NCBI GenBank assembly: GCA_002440885.1 | Contig: DJVY01000126.1 | Location: forward strand, 1 to 6,442 | DNA: 6,442 bases | From: Bacteroidales bacterium UBA6244 | GTDB taxonomy: Bacteria; Bacteroidota; Bacteroidia; Bacteroidales; F082 | Direction: 5' to 3' | Part shown: positions 1 through 6,240 of the stretch, piece by piece | How the letters are laid out: each line of letters opens with the position of its first letter | Numbering within the stretch: position 1 is the stretch's first letter | Translations under genes and position numbers: made by a program | Notes under the pieces: model-generated | The model's input: the letters and a program-made list of their open reading frames with translations, nothing else | Databases searched by the model: none | What the model was told of the DNA's origin: nothing

Positions 1-14
1 AAAATAGAGAAAAG

Positions 15-470
15 ATGGTTCATATACGTCCCGCTACCGAAGACGATGCAGAAGTAATTGCAGCCTTTCAGCTTGAAATGGCTTTAGAAACTGAAAACCT
101 GGCACTTAACCCCGAAACTGTTCAGCAAGGGGTGCTTCAGGTATTTCGCAACCAGGCCAAAGGCAAGTACCTGGTGGCAAGCGATGAAGACATTGTGACA
201 GGCAGCCTGTTGCTCACTTACGAGTGGAGCGATTGGCGCAACAAAACCGTGGTGTGGATACAATCGGTTTACATCAGACCCGACTACCGTCGAAGAGGTA
301 TTTTCAACAAGATGTACACCACAGTAAAACAAATGATTACCGACGACAACACTTTTGCCGGCATCAGGCTTTATGTAGACCGCACCAACAAACAGGCGCA
401 AGAGGTCTACCAAAAATCCGGCATGAATGGCGATCATTATCAGCTGTTTGAGTGGATGAAAGAGGAATAA
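15..470 (+). CDS. GNAT-family N-acetyltransferase
   Basis: A 151-residue protein of normal length for a single-domain GNAT enzyme, which transfers an acetyl group from acetyl-CoA to an amine. Seen: an N-terminal IRPATEDDAEVIAAF segment typical of the first strand and helix; a central TYEWSDWRNK / WIQSVYIRP stretch (about 68-89); the acetyl-CoA pyrophosphate loop RRRGIF at 92-97, where the usual final Gly/Ala of the R-x-x-G-x-G/A motif is Phe; and the C-terminal motif B segment VDRTNKQAQEVYQKSGM (121-137). The ETE...G(V)...K(G)-Y-x-VA and EWSDWRN pattern matches a widespread GNAT subfamily of unknown substrate, recalled rather than searched. It has no signal peptide, so it is cytosolic. The start at 15 is preceded by a purine-rich AGAGAAAAG and gives a complete domain. 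The promoter lies outside the window. No functional link to the downstream secreted genes is evident, and the substrate cannot be inferred. Confidence 0.93.
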   Translation: MVHIRPATEDDAEVIAAFQLEMALETENLALNPETVQQGVLQVFRNQAKGKYLVASDEDIVTGSLLLTYEWSDWRNKTVVWIQSVYIRPDYRRRGIFNKMYTTVKQMITDDNTFAGIRLYVDRTNKQAQEVYQKSGMNGDHYQLFEWMKEE

Positions 471-540
471 GGAAAGAAGGAAAAAAGCTGGGGGATAAGG
501 TACTTGGGCTGTTAGAGATCTGGGGACAGGCACATCAATT
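471..540. repeat. Purine-rich intergenic repeat-like stretch
   Basis: Directly after the acetyltransferase stop the + strand is almost purely purine (GGAAAGAAGGAAAAAAG), followed by GCTGGGGGATAAGGTAC and then TGGGGACAGGCAC at 521-533. There is no credible reading frame or hairpin terminator. GGGGACAGGCAC resembles a short motif I recall as dispersed in many bacterial genomes, sometimes near REP-associated transposases. The GGGGGATAAGGT part resembles the reverse complement of 5416-5427. Its status as a repeat cannot be proven from one window. Confidence 0.35.
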
Positions 541-606
541 TATATATCTTCTAAATTGAACAAAAATTTACAATAAAAAAAACACCGGATAAAACAAATG
601 GATTAG

Positions 607-637
607 TTTTGTGGCGATAAATTATTTAAGTACTTTG
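607..637 (+). promoter_or_regulatory. Candidate Bacteroidota promoter for the nuclease gene
   Basis: TTTTG at 607-611 and TACTTTG at 631-637 are separated by 19 nt, close to the Bacteroidota primary sigma layout (TTTG, 19-21 nt, TAnnTTTG). The -7 box is one base shorter than consensus. Transcription would begin near 643-646, giving a leader of about 25 nt before the ATG at 671. The surrounding AT-rich sequence (541-630) fits a promoter region. Confidence 0.45.
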
Positions 638-670
638 GGTTAACCTGCAAATTCATTAGCATTAAGTAAG

Positions 671-1831
671 ATGACCAACTTCTATCTAGCCCTCCGAAAC
701 ATTCTTTTGTTTCTCACCATTTCGGTATACCTCACCATTTCGGCACAACCAGCAGGTTATTATAACGCTGCAACCGGCTTGACAGGAGAAAATTTGAGAG
801 AGGCACTCAGAGTAATCATAACAAACGGACATACTTCTAATGATTACGATAATTTAGAAGATGATTTTTACTACACGGATAACCTTGGAAGTTCAAAGGT
901 TTGGGATATGTACGCTATGGATCAAAACGGTATTGCGGCATATTATTACTACTATAATACTGGTGATGAATGCGGAAGCTATAGTGCCGAAGGAGATTGT
1001 TACAACAAAGAGCATTCTTTTCCCAAATCATGGTGGGGTGGAAGCACCGGCGTTATTCAGTATGCCGATTTATTTCATCTTGTACCAACCGATGGATATG
1101 TAAACAACAGACGAAGCAACTATGCTTTTGGAGAAGTTACCTCTCCAACATGGACTTCCACCAATGGGAGCAAAGTTGGTCCTAATACGTTTCCTGGTGG
1201 CTATACGGATGTGGTTTTTGAGCCTGTTGATGCCTATAAGGGCGATTTTGCCAGAAACTATTTCTACATGGCTACAAGATACAAAAACAGTTTTTCATCC
1301 TGGTCCTCTTCATGTCCTATTATCAGTGGAGACAATTATACTGAATGGACAATCGATTTACTAATGGACTGGAACGACCTTGACCCTGTTTCGCAAAAAG
1401 AAATTGACCGAAACAATGCAGTATACACCATTCAAAACAACCGCAACCCTTACATCGATCATCCCGAATATGTTAATTTGGTGTGGGGCAATGGCCTCAA
1501 TCCAGAACCCAGCAACTATGTCACCGATTTCTCTGCCCATTGCATCGTGCTCAACTGGGTGGATGCCACAGGAACTACCCTGCCCGATGGTTACTTAATT
1601 CGCATGAGCGCCACAGGGTTTGCCGACATTGTTTCCCCCTCCGATGGCACAGCCGTTTCCAACGATTTTAACAACAAAAACCAATTGTACGGAGTGCAAA
1701 CCGTAACCTTTGGCAACCTCACCCCCGAAACAACCTATTATTTTAAAATATTTCCCTACACAGGCAGCGGAACCTCCATCGACTACAAACTGGATGGGGA
1801 TATTCCGCAGATAAGCTTAACAGCAAATTAA
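671..1831 (+). CDS. Secreted endonuclease I-family nuclease with C-terminal FN3-like domain
   Basis: A 386-residue exported nuclease. Residues 1-25 form a Sec signal peptide (hydrophobic LLFLTISVYLTISA, likely cut after A25). Residues about 27-275 match the endonuclease I/EndA-Vvn family (His-Me finger): YNKEHSFPKSW (111-121) carries the catalytic pair E114/H115, and DLFHLVPTDGYVNNRRSN (133-150) carries N145, the expected metal ligand by comparison with Vibrio Vvn. Further family signatures are ARNYFYMATRY (194-204) and DWNDLDPVSQKE followed by NRNPYIDHPEYV (233-268). Cys 101, 110 and 215 could form disulfides. Residues about 281-386 are a fibronectin type III-like domain (GNLTPETTYYFKIFPY) homologous to one in the next gene. 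Family members cleave DNA and sometimes RNA nonspecifically in the periplasm or outside the cell. No T9SS sorting domain follows the FN3 module, so Sec export alone puts it in the periplasm. Final location is uncertain. Confidence 0.93.
   Translation: MTNFYLALRNILLFLTISVYLTISAQPAGYYNAATGLTGENLREALRVIITNGHTSNDYDNLEDDFYYTDNLGSSKVWDMYAMDQNGIAAYYYYYNTGDECGSYSAEGDCYNKEHSFPKSWWGGSTGVIQYADLFHLVPTDGYVNNRRSNYAFGEVTSPTWTSTNGSKVGPNTFPGGYTDVVFEPVDAYKGDFARNYFYMATRYKNSFSSWSSSCPIISGDNYTEWTIDLLMDWNDLDPVSQKEIDRNNAVYTIQNNRNPYIDHPEYVNLVWGNGLNPEPSNYVTDFSAHCIVLNWVDATGTTLPDGYLIRMSATGFADIVSPSDGTAVSNDFNNKNQLYGVQTVTFGNLTPETTYYFKIFPYTGSGTSIDYKLDGDIPQISLTAN
1729..1749 (+). repeat. 21-nt direct repeat in FN3-coding DNA (partner 2940-2960)
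   Basis: The DNA for T-T-Y-Y-F-K in the nuclease FN3 domain is identical over 21 nt to 2940-2960 in the neighbouring T9SS protein, and both continue as a shared CCCTACA a few bases later. It lies in homologous positions of two homologous domains. It marks either recent sequence exchange or strong conservation of this strand and its codons. Confidence 0.8.
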
Positions 1832-1853
1832 ACTCCAGATAAGATTAATAGGG

Positions 1854-1861
1854 CATCTTTG
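1854..1861 (+). promoter_or_regulatory. Candidate -7 element (CATCTTTG) for the T9SS-protein transcript
   Basis: CATCTTTG differs at one position from the Bacteroidota -7 consensus TAnnTTTG. No clear TTTG -33 box is visible 19-21 nt upstream, where the sequence is the AT-rich end of the nuclease gene (AAATTAAACT). Initiation would fall near 1866-1870, which is compatible with translation starting at 1906 but almost leaderless for the ATG at 1873. It would drive both the large gene and the small gene at 5045. Confidence 0.45.
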
Positions 1862-1905
1862 CGCCCAAAACCATGATATTTCAAATCAATAAAATAATTA
1901 AAACT

Positions 1906-4900
1906 ATGAAAAAAAGATTACTAATGACCCTGATGCTGGCGGTAGCGCTGGTGTGGGGGGGAAGTGCATTTGGGCAGACGACTGCGTCGTACGATTTCTC
2001 GGAAGCTGGAGCAGTTACCGGATTAAATGTTGCTAGCCCTGGGGTAGCATTAGATGCAAACATTGGGTTTGGATCTTTTAAAAACAGTAGTTCTACTAAT
2101 CCTGCTATTTATTCTGGACAACTAAGATTGTATCAAAATGCAACTAAAGGAGGATCAATAAAAGTATATGCAAGCAACAGCGTCACCATTACGGGTGTTG
2201 TTGTTCATGCCTCAGGAACAACTGGCCCTGCTGCATACTCTGTAGATGGTGTTGGCAGCACAGCAATAAATATTAGTGATGGGGCATATACAATGACCGG
2301 ACTAACTGCAACAAGTGAAGTTGAGTTTTGGTGCACGGGAAGCACTACCGGTACTAGAATATATGTTGATGATTTTGAAGTAACCTACATTACTGGTGGC
2401 AACATCCCCCCTTCCATCACCAACATCTCTCACTCACCGGTGCTGCCTAATGCCACAGATGCGGTATCTATTTCAGCAGACATTACCGATTCGGATGGAA
2501 CCATTGCCGGAGCTGAATTGCATTGGGGCACCGTCTCAGGAAACCTAACAAACAGCATTGATATGTCGGTATCTTCAGGCAACACCTACACCAGCGATAG
2601 CGATATCCCAGCACAAACCAGTGGCGCCACCATCTACTACGAAATTTATGCGTTGGATGATGAGGCTGGCGAAACAACCTCTCCGGAGCAATCTTATCAA
2701 GTGTTAACAGATGAACCTTCAGCCCATGTAACCTCTTTTATGGCCACTGCTAATAGTGCAACAGAAATAACGCTTTCGTGGACAGATGCTGATGCCAGCG
2801 GTTACCTGATAAAAGGAAGTACATCAAGCCTGGGGTCTATTGTCGCTCCGGTAGATGGAACACCTGAAGCCAATGATGCCTTGGTGCAAAATGTAGCCAG
2901 CGGTACTCAAACACATCAATTTACCAGCCTAACACCTGCAACAACCTATTATTTTAAAATTTACCCCTACAATGGAACTGATGGAACCATCAATTATAAA
3001 ACTGATGGCAGTGTTCCGGAAGCTACGGCAACAACAGATGCTGCCCCTACTGCCCCAAATGTTTTTATTTCTGAATATCTTGAAGGCAGTAGTAACAACA
3101 AAGCCATTGAAATTGTTAATGCAACATCCGGCACAATTGACCTTTCGGATTACGCTGTAAAACTGGCCAGTAATGGGGGCGACTGGGGGAATACTATCGT
3201 TTTATCAGGTTCGCTCGATCAAGGAAAAGTGTATGTTATTGGCAATGCTTCTGCGGTAACCACGATAAAAGACAGATTTGACGTGACTTCTACAGTCACC
3301 TATTTCAATGGTGATGATGCGGTGGGATTGTTTTATCAGAATGTTCTTATCGATGCCATTGGAGTCCAGGGTGTCGATCCGGGTTCATCATGGGATGTTG
3401 CCGGCGTCTCAGGTGGTACTGTTGATCATACTTTGGTAAGAAAACTTTCCGTTACAACCGGAAATACAAATTGGGCTGCTTCAGCGGGAACAAATGCAAC
3501 TGATTCGGAATGGATAGTATTCAATCAGGATCATTTTTACAACCTGGGGGTTTTTGGTTCAGGATGGACCGGGTTAACTGATAATGCTTGGGAAACTATT
3601 GCCAACTGGGATGTTCAAATACCCGATGCAACAGTAAATATTTTAATAAACGCGTTCGCAAATAACATGCCGACTATCAGTTCATCTGCCAATTGCAAAG
3701 ATCTCACCATCGAAAGCACCGCTTCCGGAGACGCCTCCATCCTTGGCGACAACAACCTCACCGTTAACGGTACGGTCTCCGTAGAGCGTTACATCACCGG
3801 AGGCGTATGGCACGATTTATCCGCATCAACGCAAAACCAAACTGTAAATAACCTGTTTTTTGATCACAATCCTGATGTTTGGTTAAAATCGTATAATGAA
3901 CCTGATAATAGCCGGACAAACATCACCTCTCTATCTGCACCATTATCTTCCGGAGCAGGTTTTGAAATTTGGGTGGAAACAGGAAACAATGTTACAGTAA
4001 GTTTTGATGGACCCCTGAAAACAGCTAATGTGACTTTAACAACCTCATCAACGCCACCATTAAGTTACTCAGGAGCTGAACCTCTGGGTTACAACCTGAT
4101 CGGAAATCCTTTTGCCAGTCCGTTGGATTGGGATGAAGGAACATGGGCTTTATCAAATATGACAGATGGTATTTGGGTGTGGAATGGTAGTACTTACCTG
4201 GATTGGGTAGGAGGCGTTGGAAGTTTAACTAATGGTATTATCCCCATGGGACAAGGGTTCTTTGTTCAAACCACTTCCGCAGCAGCCTCGATTACCATCC
4301 CAATGGATGCCAGAGTACATAGCACTCAATCTTATTATAAAGGAGCTGCCTCAACCCCTGATCACATGTGGATAAAAGCCATAAAAGGAGAGAAAAATGA
4401 CCAGTTAACCATTGTTTTTGCTGATGATGCGACGGAAGGTTATGACAACGGAAGAGATGCAAGGAAAATGATGGCGTTTAGCGGCAACGCCCCACAAATT
4501 TATGCCCTGGAGCAATACGAGAAATTTAGCGTTGATGGTTTGCCAACACTCACCGAAGCCGGACGGACAGTATCAGTGATGTACCATGTTGGCGAAAGCG
4601 GAGAACAGCGGTTACTTGCTAACCTGGAATCCTTGCCTGAGGCCACCGTTGTACTGGAAGACAAACTAACCGGTGCTGTTCAAGACCTGAATGAAAATCC
4701 TGAGTATATTTTTGAAGCAGAACAAGGTGATGACCCGGAAAGATTTGCGTTGTATTTTAATCCAACACCCACCACGCTTAATGAGCTTAACAACAATGCG
4801 GATCTTCATGTTTATGCATTCAAAAATGAGCTCTATATCAGGAGTACCGGCGATGCAGCAAACACCTCCAAATCCGTTTGGGTATATGATATGTATGGTC

Positions 4901-5031
4901 GCATAATACTAAACACCATAATACCTCCCTCTACACTTACACAATTACCCCTTGACGTTAAAAACGCTCCGGTTATTGTTAAAGTTGCGGGTTCAGGATC
5001 AGTTGTTACCACTAAAGTTGTAATTAATTAA
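1906..5031 (+). CDS. Large multidomain T9SS-secreted protein with FN3-like and lamin-tail-like domains
   Basis: A 1041-residue secreted protein. The start at 1906 is preferred because it opens directly on a signal peptide (MKKRLLMTLMLAVALVWGG, cut before Q24) after an A-rich leader; the in-frame ATG at 1873 adds 11 residues and sits next to the putative transcription start. Domains, in this numbering: a beta-sandwich of unknown class (25-163); an Ig-like module with PPSITNISHSP and ADITDSDGTI (168-266); an FN3-like domain (271-378) ending in LTPATTYYFKIYPY; a lamin-tail-like domain (384-549), FISEYLEGSSNNKAIEI then DLSDYAVKL; a WTG...NW...P module (554-630) common in Bacteroidota exoproteins; a beta-rich region with GYNLIGNPFASPLDW (728-742) and GQGFFVQT (782-789); and a T9SS type A sorting domain (about 960-1041) with VWVYDMYGRII, ending VIVKVAGSGSVVTTKVVIN. 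The T9SS would carry it across the outer membrane, with the tail normally removed. No catalytic motif was found; an adhesive, structural or binding role is inferred. Base composition is mosaic (see findings). Confidence 0.92.
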   Translation: MKKRLLMTLMLAVALVWGGSAFGQTTASYDFSEAGAVTGLNVASPGVALDANIGFGSFKNSSSTNPAIYSGQLRLYQNATKGGSIKVYASNSVTITGVVVHASGTTGPAAYSVDGVGSTAINISDGAYTMTGLTATSEVEFWCTGSTTGTRIYVDDFEVTYITGGNIPPSITNISHSPVLPNATDAVSISADITDSDGTIAGAELHWGTVSGNLTNSIDMSVSSGNTYTSDSDIPAQTSGATIYYEIYALDDEAGETTSPEQSYQVLTDEPSAHVTSFMATANSATEITLSWTDADASGYLIKGSTSSLGSIVAPVDGTPEANDALVQNVASGTQTHQFTSLTPATTYYFKIYPYNGTDGTINYKTDGSVPEATATTDAAPTAPNVFISEYLEGSSNNKAIEIVNATSGTIDLSDYAVKLASNGGDWGNTIVLSGSLDQGKVYVIGNASAVTTIKDRFDVTSTVTYFNGDDAVGLFYQNVLIDAIGVQGVDPGSSWDVAGVSGGTVDHTLVRKLSVTTGNTNWAASAGTNATDSEWIVFNQDHFYNLGVFGSGWTGLTDNAWETIANWDVQIPDATVNILINAFANNMPTISSSANCKDLTIESTASGDASILGDNNLTVNGTVSVERYITGGVWHDLSASTQNQTVNNLFFDHNPDVWLKSYNEPDNSRTNITSLSAPLSSGAGFEIWVETGNNVTVSFDGPLKTANVTLTTSSTPPLSYSGAEPLGYNLIGNPFASPLDWDEGTWALSNMTDGIWVWNGSTYLDWVGGVGSLTNGIIPMGQGFFVQTTSAAASITIPMDARVHSTQSYYKGAASTPDHMWIKAIKGEKNDQLTIVFADDATEGYDNGRDARKMMAFSGNAPQIYALEQYEKFSVDGLPTLTEAGRTVSVMYHVGESGEQRLLANLESLPEATVVLEDKLTGAVQDLNENPEYIFEAEQGDDPERFALYFNPTPTTLNELNNNADLHVYAFKNELYIRSTGDAANTSKSVWVYDMYGRIILNTIIPPSTLTQLPLDVKNAPVIVKVAGSGSVVTTKVVIN
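2940..2960 (+). repeat. 21-nt direct repeat in FN3-coding DNA (partner 1729-1749)
   Basis: Second copy of the identical stretch, inside the FN3-like domain of the T9SS protein. The two copies lie 1211 nt apart in the same orientation. Homologous recombination between them would fuse the nuclease domain in frame to the FN3, lamin-tail and T9SS-tail portion of this gene. Confidence 0.8.
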
Positions 5032-5044
5032 AAGAAAAAGCCTT

Positions 5045-5284
5045 ATGAAAAAGAAAATATATTTCTCCCTGTTGATAGCAGCCTTGATGATGTCCCCTTT
5101 ATTTACAATGGGTCAAATGATGGGGCCTGAAGATCCGGGCGGTGATCCAATTGGTGAAGACCCCATCGGCGGCGGTGCTCCCATCGGCAACGGCATCGGC
5201 ATCCTGCTGGCTCTGGGCGCAGCCTACGGCGGCAAAAAGCTGTATACGCTTTACCACGGTCAAAAAGAAACCCTCGAGGAATAG
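5045..5284 (+). CDS. Small exported protein with PID-CTERM-like tripartite sorting signal
   Basis: A 79-residue protein, 13 nt after the large T9SS gene and before a strong terminator, so almost certainly in the same transcript. Residues 1-23 are a signal peptide (MKKKIYFSLLIAALMMSPLF), likely cut before Q24. The mature chain starts with an acidic Gly/Pro-rich segment containing three PIG motifs (35-37, 40-42, 46-48). A short hydrophobic helix GILLALGAA (52-60) follows, then YGGKK (61-65) and a polar tail. Motif, helix and basic residues near the C-terminus form the pattern of PEP-CTERM-like sorting signals. It resembles the small Bacteroidota proteins that NCBIfam, as I recall, names PID-CTERM, with Gly replacing Asp. 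Such proteins are thought to be substrates of a membrane sorting protease, but none is encoded here. Alternatively it is simply a small membrane-anchored protein. The second half is very GC-rich compared with the first. Function unknown. Confidence 0.85.
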   Translation: MKKKIYFSLLIAALMMSPLFTMGQMMGPEDPGGDPIGEDPIGGGAPIGNGIGILLALGAAYGGKKLYTLYHGQKETLEE

Positions 5285-5324
5285 AATTAAAACTATCCCA
5301 CGAAGGATTTTGGTTTGTTAAGTC

Positions 5325-5358
5325 AAAAGGCAGGTCGTTGCGACCTGCCTTTTTTTTT
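5325..5358 (+). terminator. Strong rho-independent terminator
   Basis: A perfect 9-bp stem GGCAGGTCG/CGACCTGCC (5329-5337 with 5341-5349) around the 3-nt loop TTG, followed by nine T (5350-5358). Four A (5325-5328) can pair with the first T's and extend the stem to 13 bp. It lies about 40 nt after the small-gene stop and ends the transcript of the T9SS protein and its small partner. Confidence 0.95.
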
Positions 5359-5385
5359 ACAATATCCCTTAGCGATGGGCTGCCA

Positions 5386-5427
5386 CACTTCCACGCTTCC
5401 AGCTTCCGACTTCTCACCTATCCCCCC
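5386..5427. repeat. Degenerate CTTCC short tandem repeat, pyrimidine-rich
   Basis: CTTCC occurs at 5388, 5396 and 5403, with a degenerate CTTC at 5410, a period of 7-8 nt, followed by CTCACCTATCCCCCCC. It lies between the terminator and the promoter region of the next gene and codes for nothing credible. On the opposite strand it reads as purine-rich GGAAG units ending near GGGGGATAGGT, similar to the stretch at 489-501. Confidence 0.5.
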
Positions 5428-5475
5428 CTGATAAAGTCATATTATTAAAATGTTAATCTACAAAATTCTATGATA

Positions 5476-5503
5476 TTTCATATAAAAAAATATTATATCT
5501 TAG
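5476..5503 (+). promoter_or_regulatory. Candidate promoter for the 205-residue protein gene
   Basis: TATCTTAG at 5496-5503 matches TAnnTTTG with one mismatch. TTTC at 5476-5479 is a poor -33 candidate with a short 16-nt spacer. The flank 5431-5500 is extremely AT-rich. Initiation near 5510 would give a leader of about 40 nt. After a strong terminator this gene needs its own promoter, which supports a promoter somewhere here, but the exact boxes are uncertain. Confidence 0.4.
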
Positions 5504-5550
5504 CATCAATTTAAACACCGATACCTGACCGCATATAAAACCCAATTAGA

Positions 5551-6168
5551 ATGGCTTTCTTTAGTTTCAAAAACCAAAAAAAAACGCAAAGAACAGTATC
5601 GTTTTACGACCGGGAGAACCGCATCCAAAATGCCACCGATCTCAAGTTCTTTTTCAACCAAACAGCTAGTCTGACGACTTCTGCACCCATCACTTTCAGG
5701 GGTATCCCTTTAAGCGATATTACCCTTGAAGAAATAGAAGCCCAATTAGGTGAGCCTATCTACATTTTTGATCACCAGTGCCGCATTGCCGGTCACCTGG
5801 TGTACTACTACAAAAAGAAAGTAGAGCAACTTACCCTCCTCACCCAGCTTCATTTTATTAACGAGGTGTTTCTCCTCGCCGTCACCAAATTTTCCTCCGA
5901 TTACGTCTTGGGTGATGCCGACAAAACCAGGTTGACTGCCCAGATAATTAAAAACTACCCGGGGATCACACTAAACCCGGAACAACACACCCTAAAATTC
6001 AAAGACGCTGACGGACACGTCATCTTCACCGAAGATAATGTTTTCTGCTTTCTCCACTATGTCTCCAATTCAAACCGGGTACAAAAACTAAAAACCCAAA
6101 TTAATTGGGAAAACCTAGCCCAAACCACTTCCGACACCACCAACGAGTCAATTGACAACTTTATTTAA
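5551..6168 (+). CDS. Uncharacterised 205-residue cytoplasmic-looking protein
   Basis: I do not recognise this family. The protein has no signal peptide or clear membrane helix. It starts with a polar basic segment (FSFKNQKKTQRT), then a mixed alpha/beta body: ITFRGIPLSDITLEEIEAQL (47-66) followed by GEPIYIFDHQCRIAGHLVYYY (67-87), giving a helix then a strand pair; a hydrophobic helix-like QLHFINEVFLLAVTKFSSDY (99-118); and a likely beta-hairpin ITLNPEQHTLKFKDADGHVIFTED (139-162). The tail after about 185 is Thr/Asn/Ser-rich and probably disordered. Only two Cys (77, 166). No catalytic motif is evident. The start at 5551 has no Shine-Dalgarno, as is usual in Bacteroidota; composition and intact length support a real gene. 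It is separated from the upstream secretion-related unit by a terminator, so co-function is not implied by operon structure. Gene confidence is high; function is unknown. Confidence 0.85.
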   Translation: MAFFSFKNQKKTQRTVSFYDRENRIQNATDLKFFFNQTASLTTSAPITFRGIPLSDITLEEIEAQLGEPIYIFDHQCRIAGHLVYYYKKKVEQLTLLTQLHFINEVFLLAVTKFSSDYVLGDADKTRLTAQIIKNYPGITLNPEQHTLKFKDADGHVIFTEDNVFCFLHYVSNSNRVQKLKTQINWENLAQTTSDTTNESIDNFI

Positions 6169-6240
6169 CAAACGTTAGAACCAGCTAATCAGTTTACTGT
6201 TGGCGTTGGCGTTAGCTAAACTCCCGTCACTTAGGAGGTA

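Noticed and set aside
84..533. A 149-codon open frame on the minus strand opposite the acetyltransferase
   Set aside because: It overlaps a clear GNAT gene almost completely, and its translation has no recognisable domain or sensible start context.
1851..1866. GGGC...GCCC inverted repeat between the nuclease and the T9SS gene as a terminator
   Set aside because: The stem is only 4 bp with an 8-nt loop and no T run. It coincides with the better-supported -7 promoter candidate.
1873..1905. Upstream in-frame ATG as the start of the T9SS protein
   Set aside because: It would add 11 residues before a textbook signal peptide beginning MKKRLL and would be nearly leaderless relative to the predicted transcription start.
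1906..5031. A catalytic enzyme domain in the large T9SS protein
   Set aside because: No hydrolase, protease or lyase motif could be pointed to; all visible segments are beta-rich binding or structural modules plus the sorting tail.
5103..5417. A 104-codon minus-strand frame over the small gene and terminator
   Set aside because: It runs through a perfect terminator hairpin and the CTTCC repeats, and its Arg/Cys-rich translation is an artefact of the GC-rich coding strand opposite.
6183..6217. AGCTAA/TTAGCT inverted repeat after the 205-residue gene as a terminator
   Set aside because: It has a 6-bp AT-rich stem with a 23-nt loop, and no T tract follows directly.
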